64,000 nucleotides of DNA from Celerinatantimonas yamalensis. GTDB lineage: Bacteria; Pseudomonadota; Gammaproteobacteria; Enterobacterales; Celerinatantimonadaceae. Where the stretch lies: NCBI RefSeq assembly GCF_046054155.1, contig NZ_JBEQCT010000012.1, positions 1-64,000 on the forward strand, written 5' to 3'. Both the position numbers and the translations under genes were made by a program. The notes beneath the pieces are model-generated. The model had not been told where the DNA came from. It did not search any database and saw nothing but the letters and a program-made list of their open reading frames with translations. Shown piece by piece: positions 53,995-63,320 of the stretch (its first letter is position 1; each line of letters opens with the position of its first letter).

Positions 53995-54774
53995 CTACAC
54001 ATATTTCTCCCATACGGTGCGGTGTGTCAGTGTTGAAAAACCAGCCGCTCTACAATTTTTGCTGCTAACCGAATGCGGCATCACATCGGTAAACAGATGC
54101 GCTACGCCAAGCGCCTTGGCATCGTTAATGCGCGCATGTAACAGTGCACTTTGACAACCATGACGACGCGAAGGCTCTTGGGTAAAAGCGTTGGCAAAGA
54201 TGGCACAATCACCTTCTATAAACGACGTCGCCCACGCGCGCGGGACATCATCAATAAAAGCGACAAAACAGCGAAACGTTTCGGTACAATAATAGCGGCG
54301 CTTGATGGCCCAAATCGCATCATCACAGGCCAATCCAGACGTTTTTAACAGTTGCAAAAATGCGTCGGCGTGGCTGTTATCCCACATCTCTACGTTCAGC
54401 GCAGCAAGTCTAGCAGGGACCTGATAATGGGCCGTCTCTAAAGCCAAAAATTCCAGGGCATAACTAGGCAGATAACCATGGGCAGATAAAGAGTGCGACA
54501 GCGATAGACTCATCGCATCGGGTTCAATGCTAATTTCAGGTGAATGAGTCTCAGCATAAAGCGCTATCACCTCAGCGATCGAGCCATTCGCGTTGGCTTG
54601 GTGGATCAATACTTGGTTATCATAACGGCGCGTTCCGTCAACAAATGCACTCACGCCCGGTCGACGGACTAAACGCAGTGCACTAGGTTGTGCGGTTGAT
54701 AGAGTCCGCATATTATTAAATCGAAAATAGCGATCATAACAAGCTTGCTGAATGGCTCTAGTTGGTTGACTCAT
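53995..54774 (-). CDS. GNAT-like acetyltransferase
   Basis: 259 residues. The C-terminal half (about 120-255) has a GNAT-like core: AWATSFIEGDCAIFANAFTQEPSRRHGCQSALLHARINDAKALG then HLFTDVMPHSVSSKNCRAAGF. The N-terminal half is less conserved. The start at 54774 (MSQPTRA) follows AAGGAG. Substrate unknown. Assignment is moderate because the acetyl-CoA loop (RRHGCQ) is slightly atypical. Confidence 0.7.
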   Translation of the reverse strand: MSQPTRAIQQACYDRYFRFNNMRTLSTAQPSALRLVRRPGVSAFVDGTRRYDNQVLIHQANANGSIAEVIALYAETHSPEISIEPDAMSLSLSHSLSAHGYLPSYALEFLALETAHYQVPARLAALNVEMWDNSHADAFLQLLKTSGLACDDAIWAIKRRYYCTETFRCFVAFIDDVPRAWATSFIEGDCAIFANAFTQEPSRRHGCQSALLHARINDAKALGVAHLFTDVMPHSVSSKNCRAAGFSTLTHRTVWEKYV

Positions 54775-54842
54775 CGAGTCTCCTTCATTGACAGCAAAAA
54801 GGGCGCTGATCCTATGCAACCATTTAAACGGTGATGAATCAG

Positions 54843-55865
54843 CTAAGCCACCATATCATCGTACCCGCGCCAGCGGTAGTTCAGCAATGAAAGCACCCAA
54901 CACGCCACCATAATACCAATCACAATAAAGCCTGCATTACCGAGGTGATCATTGACCAGTGCCACACCATCCCAAATACCACCTTGTAAGTTTAATTGGT
55001 CAGCAATGAGCCCCAGCGCTTCTAATCCGCCGATAACAAGTGCCACGACCACGGAGGTTGCAGTGATGGTGATATTGTAATAAAGCTTGCGTAGCGGTTT
55101 ATCAAAAGCCCAGCCATAGGCATGTACCATCACCATATTATCCAGCGAGTCAACCAGCGCCATCCCTGCGGTAAATAACGCTGGGAAAACCATGATCGAC
55201 CACACCGACAAACCACTGGACGAACCAGCCGCTGAGATACCAAGCAACCCCACTTCGGTGGCCGTATCAAACCCCAAGCCAAATAAAAAGCCAATGAGAT
55301 ACATCTGCCAACTGTGTTCAACAAGGCCAAAGAGTTTGCGATATAAGCGGCTCATCAGTCCACCAGCAAGAACCGTATCGAGATCAACATCATGTTGTTG
55401 TTGACCATTTTTGACCGCTTGGAAACGCCGCCAAACATCACGTAAAATCGCCAAATTGACCACGGCTAACACCAGTAAAAACAACGCTGACACAGAGGTA
55501 CCGATCACCCCACCAACATCATGCAACCACTGCCAATGGGCGGTAAAATGGCTGGCTAGGCCAGCAATGCCAATCGAAGCCAGCACCACAATAGTCGAAT
55601 GGCCTAGTGAGAAAAAAGCCCCTACCGCTAGTGGCTTTTGCTGTTGTTGCATTAACTTGCGCGTGACATTATCAATTGCGGCAATATGATCTGCATCGAC
55701 AGCATGACGCAGCCCATAGGTCCACGCTAAGAGCGCCGTGCCAAGTAACGCCGCATGTTGATGAAAGACCATCACCGCCCACAACCAAGCAGCCACATTC
55801 GCAGCCAATAACCCCCCGATAAGGACGATGCCGCGAGAATTCTCTTTATTGCCAAAATAGTTCAT
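54843..55865 (-). CDS. NiCoT-family nickel/cobalt transporter (HoxN/NixA type)
   Basis: 340 residues with about eight hydrophobic segments. The family signature RHAVDADHIAAIDNVTR is in helix 2, FLFGLGFDTATEVGLLG follows, and LFTAGMALVDSLDNMVM is the fourth signature. It imports Ni2+ (or Co2+). Position 28 bases downstream of hypF, on the same strand, suggests that it supplies nickel to the hydrogenase. AAGGA precedes the ATG. Confidence 0.93.
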   Translation of the reverse strand: MNYFGNKENSRGIVLIGGLLAANVAAWLWAVMVFHQHAALLGTALLAWTYGLRHAVDADHIAAIDNVTRKLMQQQQKPLAVGAFFSLGHSTIVVLASIGIAGLASHFTAHWQWLHDVGGVIGTSVSALFLLVLAVVNLAILRDVWRRFQAVKNGQQQHDVDLDTVLAGGLMSRLYRKLFGLVEHSWQMYLIGFLFGLGFDTATEVGLLGISAAGSSSGLSVWSIMVFPALFTAGMALVDSLDNMVMVHAYGWAFDKPLRKLYYNITITATSVVVALVIGGLEALGLIADQLNLQGGIWDGVALVNDHLGNAGFIVIGIMVACWVLSLLNYRWRGYDDMVA

Positions 55866-55893
55866 TCATTTTCCTTATTCATCAACCGATACA

Positions 55894-58194
55894 TCACAGC
55901 GCACCAAGGCGAGCGGCAGCAACCGCAGCCTGACCCAGTGCTAATGCTCCATCACCACTTGGAAAACGCTCGGCCATTACCACATTGACATCACTCAGAT
56001 AAAATTTAAATCGCTCGCGCAGCAACCGATTATTCATCACCCCACCACACACCACCACAGTATCAATACTTCGCTCACGAGCGATTTGTTTGGCCATCTG
56101 GGCAAAGCCTGCGGCCAAAGCATCATGAAAAACCCAAGCTCGCTGTGCTGGCGACCCATCCAGAACTAACCACTGACGCCAAAAGGCGGCTAAGTCCAGT
56201 TGCAGTTTGCCATTTTTCGCCCGATACACTGGCATGCTTACCTGCGCGCGCACATCGATCGCCCGGCGCGCTAACTGCTCTAAGATGATAGCCGCCTGCC
56301 CTTCATAATCGAGTTGTAGGGCATGAATGCCAAGATATGCAGCCACCGCATCAAACAACCGGCCGGTGGAGCTGGCCAGCGGCGAATTTAAACCGCTCGC
56401 AATCGCGCGGCTAAGCGCATCGGCTGGGCAATCGGTTAACGCTTGTGGCCAATGCGCAGACCAATCGGGTACAAACGAGTGCCACTGCGCCAGTAGATTA
56501 CGCCATGGCTGCGTGGCAGCTTGATCACCACCCGGTAAGGCCACCGCAGGTAACCCACCGATATGCTCAAAGTGGGCGTAGTTGGCCACCAAACACTCGC
56601 CGCCCCAAAGCCGGCCCTGCTCCCCCATTCCTAGGCCATCGAGGCAGATCCCGACCACCGATTGCGCAGCGCTCAGCTTTGCTTCAACCATGGCAGCGAC
56701 GACATGCGCATGATGGTGGAACACACGCTGCACAGGCACTTGCCAGCGCGCCGCCAATCGTTGCCCAAAGCGATGACTGGCATACCCCGGGTGCGCATCA
56801 ATCACAATGTGTTGAGGCTGACACTGATAGACCTGTAGGTAGTGTTCAATCGCTTGTTGCCATTGCTGCTCAATGGAGTGCACCGCCAGATCACCAAAAT
56901 GACTACTTAACGTCACTTGGCCATGACTGAGCAGCCCAAAGGTATTTTTCAGATCGCCCCCAAGTGCCAACACACAAGGGCTTTGGCCTAGTGCCTCCAC
57001 AAGTGATTCGGCTTGCGGCACAAAGCCGCGGCTGCGCCGCATCATCAGCCCCTGCCCACCATCAAGGCGCAGCAGCGAGTCATCCATGCGGCTAACAATC
57101 CGCCGGTTATGGCCTAATAACCCATCGGCTAAGTGACTCAAATCTTGCCATGCCTGCTCATCATCCAGCGGCGGCGCTTCACCGGAACGATTGGCGGAGG
57201 TGAGCACCAAGGGTCGGCGCAGCGCCCGCGCGAGCAGATGCTGCAATGGATTGGACGGATAAATGACCCCGATTTCATCCAGATTGGGTGCCACAGCTGA
57301 AGCTAGCGCACACACGCAAGCTTTATCAGCCAGTACGATGGGCGCCGCTGACGATGATAACCAATAATGGGCATTGGTTATTTGTGTAGGCTCAAGCAAT
57401 TGAGTCAAACCGCTTTGATCGGCCACCATCACTGCCAGTGGCTTACTAACCCGTGCTTTGCGCTGCCGCAGTTTCATGACGGCCTGCTGATTGCTCGCAT
57501 CGCAGACCAAATGAAAGCCGCCTAGTCCTTTGAGCGCAATAATTTTGCCACGCTTAAGCGCGGTGACAGCTGCATCTAACGGTGCATCTGGATCTGATGG
57601 ATGAGCAATAATACGCTCTGTTTCAGTCCACCAATGCAGCTTTGGGCCACACTCTGGGCAGGCGGTTGATTCGCCATGAAAGCGTCGATCATGAGGTGCA
57701 CGATATTCATTGGCACAACGTGGGCAAAGAGGAAAATCAACTAAAGTCGTGCGCTCGCGATCATAAGGCATCGCTTCAATCACGCTAAAGCGTGGCCCAC
57801 AGTGAGTGCAAGTTGTCAGAGGGTAGTGATAGCGATGATTGCTTGGGTTAAACAACTCGGCTAGACATTCAGGGCAAGTAGCTGCATCTGCGGCGATTGC
57901 CGTACTCATTGCCGCCATTTGACTGGGGCGGATAATAAACTCAGCAGGTGGATCATTCCATCTAAAACGAGACCAATCAACATGACTCAGCTGTGCAAGT
58001 GGCGGCGCTTGGGTATGCAGATCATCGACAAAGGCGGCCATATCTGGCTCAGGATAAAGGCGAACCAATACCCCGAGACCATCATTACAGACATCGCCCT
58101 TTAATCCGTAGCGCATAGCAAGTTGCCAAACAAAGGGGCGAAATCCCACCCCTTGAATGGTCCCTTGGATGCGCAGAGCAATAGCCTGACTCAT
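55894..58194 (-). CDS. hypF: Carbamoyltransferase HypF (hydrogenase maturation)
   Basis: 766 residues. It makes the thiocarbamate on HypE that becomes the cyanide ligands of the [NiFe] centre. Domains in order: acylphosphatase-like (1-90, R19 in VGFRPFVW), two zinc fingers (C107/C110 with C129/C132; C157/C160 with C179/C182), a YrdC-like domain (about 205-380) and a Kae1/TobZ-like domain to the end with HHHAHVVAAM. In E. coli hypF follows hydN; here fdhF lies between them. The ribosome site is weak; the gap to fdhF is 14 bases. Confidence 0.95.
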   Translation of the reverse strand: MSQAIALRIQGTIQGVGFRPFVWQLAMRYGLKGDVCNDGLGVLVRLYPEPDMAAFVDDLHTQAPPLAQLSHVDWSRFRWNDPPAEFIIRPSQMAAMSTAIAADAATCPECLAELFNPSNHRYHYPLTTCTHCGPRFSVIEAMPYDRERTTLVDFPLCPRCANEYRAPHDRRFHGESTACPECGPKLHWWTETERIIAHPSDPDAPLDAAVTALKRGKIIALKGLGGFHLVCDASNQQAVMKLRQRKARVSKPLAVMVADQSGLTQLLEPTQITNAHYWLSSSAAPIVLADKACVCALASAVAPNLDEIGVIYPSNPLQHLLARALRRPLVLTSANRSGEAPPLDDEQAWQDLSHLADGLLGHNRRIVSRMDDSLLRLDGGQGLMMRRSRGFVPQAESLVEALGQSPCVLALGGDLKNTFGLLSHGQVTLSSHFGDLAVHSIEQQWQQAIEHYLQVYQCQPQHIVIDAHPGYASHRFGQRLAARWQVPVQRVFHHHAHVVAAMVEAKLSAAQSVVGICLDGLGMGEQGRLWGGECLVANYAHFEHIGGLPAVALPGGDQAATQPWRNLLAQWHSFVPDWSAHWPQALTDCPADALSRAIASGLNSPLASSTGRLFDAVAAYLGIHALQLDYEGQAAIILEQLARRAIDVRAQVSMPVYRAKNGKLQLDLAAFWRQWLVLDGSPAQRAWVFHDALAAGFAQMAKQIARERSIDTVVVCGGVMNNRLLRERFKFYLSDVNVVMAERFPSGDGALALGQAAVAAARLGAL

Positions 58195-58208
58195 TAGATA
58201 TGAACCAA

Positions 58209-60362
58209 TCAGGCCTGTTCGACGGCATTGCGCAGCCGAGCTTTGAGTTCGCTATACATTTGAGCAGTATAGTTTTCTGCCCAGATCTGATCTGCAACTG
58301 CACTCACTTTAACCGCACAATATTTGGTTTCAGGTGTTTTCGAGGTTGGATCCAAGTTATCTTGGGTTAACTCATTACACGCACCAATCCACCATTGATA
58401 GGTCATATAGACCGCGCCAGGGTTTATCCGCTCATTGAAGTTCACACGGGTAATCACTTTGCCGCGACGCGATTCGACCCAGACTAACTGCTGATCCTCA
58501 ACACCTAATACTTTGGCATCGCTTGGATGGATCTGCACAAATCCTGGTTCATCCGCTAAGGCTTTTAGCGCCGCGCAGTTCCCAGTCATCGAGCGACATG
58601 AGTAATGGCCGACTTCGCGCACAGTACACAACACCAGTGGATAATCACTGCTTGGAATTTCAGCAGGTGCACGCCAAGCGGTCGCAAACAACTGCGCTTT
58701 ACCCGATGGGGTGGCAAACTCATTATTTTTATATAGATAGGGTGTACCCGGATGATCCAGTGTTGGGCAAGGCCATTGTACGTGACCTAAACCTTCCATT
58801 TTTTCATACGTTGCACCGTAATATAGTGGGCACAACTCGCGCAGCTCATCCCAAATCTGTTGGTTATTTTCATAGTGCATGGGGTAACCCATCTCGGTGG
58901 CAATAAGCGAGATAATTTCCCAGTCACGTTTGACGTTATACTGCGGTTCAATGGCTTTTTCAAACCGTTGGAAGCCGCGATCTGCGCAGGTAAAGACCCC
59001 ACCATGTTCACCCCAAGAGGTTGCCGGTAAAATCACATCAGCCTGCTCAGCGGTTTTGGTCATGAAGATATCTTGCACTACCAGAAAATCGAGCGCTTCG
59101 ATACCTTTACGTACCAGGCTTAAATCAGCTTCGGTTTGCAGCGGATCTTCACCCATGATGTAGTAGGCTTTGATTTTGCCTTCTAATGCTAAGTGTGGAA
59201 CTTGGGTGATGCGCACACCCTCTTCTTTGTCCATTGACTCAGGGTCAATGCCCCACGCTTTGGCAAATTTTTCCCGCGCGACTGGGTCAGTCACTTTCTG
59301 ATAACCAGGGAATAGATCAGGTAAGACCCCCATATCACAGCCACCCTGGACGTTGTTTTGTCCGCGAACAGGCGCAACACCAGCACCTTCTCGACCCAAG
59401 TTACCGGTCAATGTAGCAACCGTTGACAAGCCTTTCACCACTTCGGTGCCTTGACCGAATTGGGTCACACCCATCCCCCACATAATTACCGCAGATGGGG
59501 CAGCCGCATAGGTGCGCATCGCTTGGCGAATATCACTCGCAGCTACACCCGTTATTTCTTCAACTTGCTCAGGGGCATAGTCTTTGACCTCATCCCACAA
59601 CCCATTGAAACCTTCAGTATATTTGGCAACATACTCTTTATCGTAAAGGTTTTCCTCAATCAAGGTGTAGATGAAGGCGTTGACCAACGCCATGTTTGAG
59701 CCATTTTTTAGTTGTAGATGTTGGTCAGCAATACGGGCTGTTTCAATTTTACGCGGATCGCAAACGATAATTTTAGCCCCATTTTCACGGGCTTTAACCA
59801 CACGACGCGCCACAATAGGATGAGAATCAGCACAGTTATAACCAAATACTAATAAACAATTCGATTTTTCAATGCCTTCAATTGAAATACTCATCGCACC
59901 ATTGCCGAGGGTCTGACGAAGACCAGCGACCGATGGGCCATGGCACACCCGCGCGCAGCAATCAACATTATTGCTACCAATGACCGCTCGGACAAATTTT
60001 TGCATCACAAAGTTGGTTTCATTACCCGTGCCTCGTGATGACCCCGTGGTCATGATCGAGCGTGGGCCATATTTGGCTTTGATCTCACTTAAACGTTTCG
60101 CGGTATATTGAATCGCTTCATCCCAGCTCACCGCTTCAAATTTACCACCCCGTTCGCGGCGAATCATGGGTTGTGTTAAGCGTGGTGTTAATAGCTTGGT
60201 ATCGTTGAGAAAATCCCATCCATAATAGCCTTTAAGACACAACTCGCCTTGGTTGGTCGCGCCATTAGCACCTTCAGCTCGGATAATTTTGCCGTTATCG
60301 ACAACTAAATTTAATTTACAACCCGCCCCGCAGTAAGGGCATACAGTGGTTACTTTTTTCAT
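58209..60362 (-). CDS. fdhF: Formate dehydrogenase H, cysteine form
   Basis: 717 residues, nearly collinear with E. coli FdhF (715). Molybdenum-bis-MGD enzyme that oxidises formate to CO2 in the FHL complex. The [4Fe-4S] cysteines are C8, C11, C15 and C42 (VCPYCGAGC, LCLKG); K44 follows. The catalytic site reads NVDCCARVCHGPSVAG: position 140, selenocysteine in E. coli, is encoded by TGC here, followed by H141. Thus no UGA recoding is needed. The start at 60362 replaces an upstream TTG because GAGGG has correct spacing. It lies 18 bases after hydN. Confidence 0.96.
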   Translation of the reverse strand: MKKVTTVCPYCGAGCKLNLVVDNGKIIRAEGANGATNQGELCLKGYYGWDFLNDTKLLTPRLTQPMIRRERGGKFEAVSWDEAIQYTAKRLSEIKAKYGPRSIMTTGSSRGTGNETNFVMQKFVRAVIGSNNVDCCARVCHGPSVAGLRQTLGNGAMSISIEGIEKSNCLLVFGYNCADSHPIVARRVVKARENGAKIIVCDPRKIETARIADQHLQLKNGSNMALVNAFIYTLIEENLYDKEYVAKYTEGFNGLWDEVKDYAPEQVEEITGVAASDIRQAMRTYAAAPSAVIMWGMGVTQFGQGTEVVKGLSTVATLTGNLGREGAGVAPVRGQNNVQGGCDMGVLPDLFPGYQKVTDPVAREKFAKAWGIDPESMDKEEGVRITQVPHLALEGKIKAYYIMGEDPLQTEADLSLVRKGIEALDFLVVQDIFMTKTAEQADVILPATSWGEHGGVFTCADRGFQRFEKAIEPQYNVKRDWEIISLIATEMGYPMHYENNQQIWDELRELCPLYYGATYEKMEGLGHVQWPCPTLDHPGTPYLYKNNEFATPSGKAQLFATAWRAPAEIPSSDYPLVLCTVREVGHYSCRSMTGNCAALKALADEPGFVQIHPSDAKVLGVEDQQLVWVESRRGKVITRVNFNERINPGAVYMTYQWWIGACNELTQDNLDPTSKTPETKYCAVKVSAVADQIWAENYTAQMYSELKARLRNAVEQA

Positions 60363-60380
60363 GTGCAAGACCCTCGAATC

Positions 60381-60923
60381 TTAAAGAATTGATGCGCTAG
60401 CATCGAGCGCAGCGCGGCGGCGTTTGTCCGCATTCATTTTGGCTAAATCGTTGCGATCAACACAGCGTAGCGCCTGAGTTGGGCACACGCTCACGCAGGC
60501 GGGCCCTTGTGGCTTGTCAAAACACAAATCACATTTACTTGCTTCCGCTTTTTCCACGATGACGTTCACCGCGGCTCCAGTGTTGCGAACTACTGGGTGG
60601 GTGACCACTTCCATCGCGCCATAAGGGCAGGCAACCACACAGGTCTTACACCCAATACAACGTTCTTGTAGAACGTGAATAAAGCCATTTTCACGGCGAA
60701 TTGCACCATTCGGGCACACATTGGCGCAAGGCGCATCCTCACACTGATGGCACAATGTCGCAGTACTGATATTCTCCCCGATGACCACCCGAATACGTGG
60801 GGTAAAATTCACTGAATTAATTGCAGTGACATCGCCATGGGCATCGTGAGCCACCACGCAGGCAACCTCACAAGTTCGACAACCAATGCACTTATTGGCA
60901 TCGGCCAAAATAAAACGGTTCAT
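60381..60923 (-). CDS. hydN: HydN/HycB-like four-cluster ferredoxin
   Basis: 180 residues with four CxxCxxCxxxC-type [4Fe-4S] motifs, the first at C12-C22 (KCIGCRTCEVAC), then CHQCEDAPCANVCPNGA, CIGCKTCVVACPYGA and CDLCFDKPQGPACVSVCP. It would carry electrons from FdhF to the hydrogenase or help FdhF assembly. HydN fits best by length and neighbours; HycB, the membrane-arm protein, is the alternative. The start at 60923 has GGGAG upstream. Confidence 0.88.
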   Translation of the reverse strand: MNRFILADANKCIGCRTCEVACVVAHDAHGDVTAINSVNFTPRIRVVIGENISTATLCHQCEDAPCANVCPNGAIRRENGFIHVLQERCIGCKTCVVACPYGAMEVVTHPVVRNTGAAVNVIVEKAEASKCDLCFDKPQGPACVSVCPTQALRCVDRNDLAKMNADKRRRAALDASASIL

Positions 60924-60959
60924 GAGCACTCCCATTCTCTTTAGATTCGGTAACAACCG

Positions 60960-60985
60960 CTTAGATGAGATATACATAATCTAAG
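60960..60985. promoter_or_regulatory. Inverted repeat CTTAGAT-N12-ATCTAAG
   Basis: Perfect 7-base arms (60960-60966, 60979-60985) 37 bases upstream of the hydN start. The position suits a regulator site at the promoter; it does not match an FhlA or FNR consensus that I know. Confidence 0.35.
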
Positions 60986-61051
60986 CCAAATAATTTTTCC
61001 TTTATTTTCATTATGATAACTAAACTAATACGTCTTGAATTGGCACATTGG

Positions 61052-61079
61052 CATCGTCACTTCGGCATATTTGACGATG
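61052..61079. promoter_or_regulatory. Inverted repeat CATCGTCA-N12-TGACGATG
   Basis: Perfect 8-base arms just downstream of hycI, between hycI and hydN. It may be a transcript-stabilising hairpin at the end of the hyc set or a regulator site for hydN-fdhF. There is no T-run. Confidence 0.4.
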
Positions 61080-61092
61080 TGCTCGACACCTC

Positions 61093-61593
61093 TTACGCCT
61101 CCTCTTGGCATAATAATGGGTCACTTAACCAAGGGATTTGCAGATAACGGCCATCACGGAGTACTTCATAAAGCTGCGTTACAGCCTGTTGCACGGCCTC
61201 GGTCATCGGATAACAAAACCCAACGATATCGGGTTGAATACCAATCATGATGATGTCCGTGACAGCCTCACGAAGATCATCAATAAGAAAATTAAGCGGC
61301 ATACTGTGGGTACTCATCAACATCATTTCGCCAATGCTGTCAGGGTCAACTCGCCGAATTTGCCCAGGCGCAAGCCCCATCTCGGTGGCATCCACAATGA
61401 CTAAAGTGTGCGGTGCTAGCGATCGGATATGAGCACTTTCCCCCTCAGGAAAGCTGCCGCCATCGAACACCTGCCAATGACGCTCTGGCGTGCGTTCAAA
61501 TTGTTCAGCAAGTAATGGCCCAGCGCCATCATCCCCCATCATGCTATTGCCCACACACAATAGAGCTTTAACAATGGCTTTTGAATCAGTCAT
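61093..61593 (-). CDS. hycI: Hydrogenase 3 maturation endopeptidase
   Basis: 166 residues, HycI/HyaD family. It cleaves the C-terminal tail from HycE after nickel insertion. The metal-sensing residues lie in LLCVGNSMMGDDGAGP, VIVDATEMG and MSTHSMPLNFLIDDL. It overlaps hycH by eight bases. It is the last gene of the hycEFGHI run. Confidence 0.93.
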   Translation of the reverse strand: MTDSKAIVKALLCVGNSMMGDDGAGPLLAEQFERTPERHWQVFDGGSFPEGESAHIRSLAPHTLVIVDATEMGLAPGQIRRVDPDSIGEMMLMSTHSMPLNFLIDDLREAVTDIIMIGIQPDIVGFCYPMTEAVQQAVTQLYEVLRDGRYLQIPWLSDPLLCQEEA

Positions 61594-61990
61594 TTAACCT
61601 CCGAACCACCAAATGCACAGCTTTCTCTTGTTGGATAAGCTCTAACAGTTGCATCAGTTCATCACGCCACGCTAAATAACGTTGCGCTACATCAGCGCTC
61701 ATCGCAGCCAGGCCTCGCGCCAGCATCACCACATGCGACACATCGATAATGATCTCGCCATAGCGGGTTATGCCGCTCAGTTTGGCTTTCGTCTCAGGAT
61801 CGGTGATGACCTCTAACCAATTTAGGTAGTCGCTATAAGCACAACTAAAAGCAGGCTCAAAGCAATCAATGACACCAAGATGATGGCCGATGGCTAGCCC
61901 GTAATAGACCAGTTGCTGTGCCGCATCAGGGCAGTCTTGCTCGTCGATAAATTTACGCCGCAACGCAAAAAAAGTGACCGTTTCGCTCAT
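61586..61990 (-). CDS. hycH: Formate hydrogenlyase assembly protein HycH
   Basis: 134 residues (E. coli 136). Matches HycH in length, position between hycG and hycI, and in VYYGLAIGHHLGVIDC and LSGITRYGEIIIDVSHVVML. In E. coli it helps HycE precursor assembly and is not part of the final complex. ATGA overlap with hycG. Confidence 0.88.
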   Translation of the reverse strand: MSETVTFFALRRKFIDEQDCPDAAQQLVYYGLAIGHHLGVIDCFEPAFSCAYSDYLNWLEVITDPETKAKLSGITRYGEIIIDVSHVVMLARGLAAMSADVAQRYLAWRDELMQLLELIQQEKAVHLVVRRLND

Positions 61991-62760
61991 ACCCCAAGCT
62001 CCAGTGTGAGCTGTTGCAGCTGTCCGACAATTTCGCTTAAACGGGGATCATTGCGCTCTTTGAGATAGGCCGCCAAGGTATGGTCTGCGTTTGGTTTAAC
62101 CAATAACGCCAAATAGTCATCCGCAATTTGATGACCATAACGATACCCCGCCAGCAGCCGAGCTTTGCGCTCAATAGCCACCCGCAATTGCGGCGCCACT
62201 TGCGGGTGGCGCAACTGCGCCGCCTGAGCATCGTGTTCGGACGGCTCTCTGGCATGAATTTTTTGTTCTAACAGACCCAGCGCCATCGCCAGTCCATAGA
62301 GGGTAGCAGCAGGGGTTGGTGGGCAACCTGGAATATAGACATCAACAGGAACGATGGTGTCGGTGCCCCCCCACACGCAGTACAAGTCGTGGAAGATTCC
62401 ACCACTGTTGCCACAAGCGCCATAGGACACGACAATCTTGGGATCGGGCGCGGCATCATAGGATAACAGTGCGGGGATACGCATAGAGCGGGTGACCGCC
62501 CCAGTAAAGAGTAAAATATCAGCATGACGCGGCGAAGGCACTATTTTAATCCCAAAGCGTTCTGCATCAAACAGCGGTGAAATCGAGGCAAAAATCTCAA
62601 TTTCACAGGCATTACAACCTCCGCAGTCAACACGATAAATATAGGCTGAGCGACCAATTTGGTTGAGCAGCGCATGTTTCATCTGAGCGATACTTGCATC
62701 GACACTGACGGGAACAGGTTGACCTTGTGCGTCCACGGCTCCAATTCGTTGCTCGCTCAT
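61987..62760 (-). CDS. hycG: Formate hydrogenlyase small subunit HycG
   Basis: 257 residues, NuoB-like [NiFe] hydrogenase small subunit with one proximal [4Fe-4S] cluster: RVDCGGCNACEIEI (C46, C49, C52), SYGACGNSGG and VYIPGCPPTP. It passes electrons from HycF to HycE. The start at 62760 overlaps the hycF stop (ATGA); the open frame extends 24 codons further into hycF. Length agrees with E. coli HycG (255). Confidence 0.94.
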   Translation of the reverse strand: MSEQRIGAVDAQGQPVPVSVDASIAQMKHALLNQIGRSAYIYRVDCGGCNACEIEIFASISPLFDAERFGIKIVPSPRHADILLFTGAVTRSMRIPALLSYDAAPDPKIVVSYGACGNSGGIFHDLYCVWGGTDTIVPVDVYIPGCPPTPAATLYGLAMALGLLEQKIHAREPSEHDAQAAQLRHPQVAPQLRVAIERKARLLAGYRYGHQIADDYLALLVKPNADHTLAAYLKERNDPRLSEIVGQLQQLTLELGV

Positions 62761-63308
62761 AACTGTGGCTCCCGTAATAGTCGGCTTAACATGATCCGCT
62801 GTGATTGAGTAACATTGTGCAGGCGTTTGCAATCAGGACAGGTATGCAGCTGATTGGTTAAGCTTTCCTTATCGGTGTATTGCCCAGCTTGCAACAGTAT
62901 CTGCTGGGCATAATCGAGTGATTTAGCAACCGCAAACGGTTTGCCGCACTCTTTACAATACGCAATGGGGAAATCCGATTTTTGATAGAGATCACTTTTA
63001 TTCCAAACCGCTAACTGCACCTCTTGGCCAAGCTCAATAGCACCAGTTGGGCAAACTTCCTCGCAGCGCCCACAAAAGATACAGCGCCCCAAAAATAGCG
63101 ACCACTGCTGCATCCCTGTGGCGACATTAGTTTCTACCGTTAAAGCAGTGGCCGGACAGGCATTCACACAAGCAGCGCAGGCAATACACTGCGCGGGATC
63201 ATGTTCAGGCTTTCCCCGAAAATTCTTATCAACTTCCGGTGGAGTGAGCGGGTCAGTACCGGTCACAATCCCCGTTTTGAGCGCTTTTTTAAAAAATTTC
63301 AGCATCAT
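62757..63308 (-). CDS. hycF: Formate hydrogenlyase polyferredoxin HycF
   Basis: 183 residues. Two [4Fe-4S] motifs CIACAACVNACPATA and CIFCGRCEEVCPTGA follow the HycF-type N-terminus TGIVTGTDPLTPPEVDKNFRGKPEHDP. A C-terminal zinc-ribbon-like part has CKECGKPF and CPDCKR. It links HydN/HycB to HycG. Either of two adjacent ATGs (63308, 63305) may be used; AGGAG spacing slightly favours the second. Confidence 0.93.
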   Translation of the reverse strand: MMLKFFKKALKTGIVTGTDPLTPPEVDKNFRGKPEHDPAQCIACAACVNACPATALTVETNVATGMQQWSLFLGRCIFCGRCEEVCPTGAIELGQEVQLAVWNKSDLYQKSDFPIAYCKECGKPFAVAKSLDYAQQILLQAGQYTDKESLTNQLHTCPDCKRLHNVTQSQRIMLSRLLREPQL

Positions 63309-63320
63309 AGACTCCTTGCT

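Noticed and set aside
59942..59944. Possible selenocysteine (UGA) codon in fdhF
   Set aside because: The codon at the catalytic position is TGC (cysteine), the frame is open throughout, and no SECIS-dependent recoding is required.
61040..61060. Sigma-54 promoter for hydN
   Set aside because: TTGGCACATTGGCA lies on the plus strand, opposite to hydN, and the GG-to-GC spacing is one helical half-turn too short.
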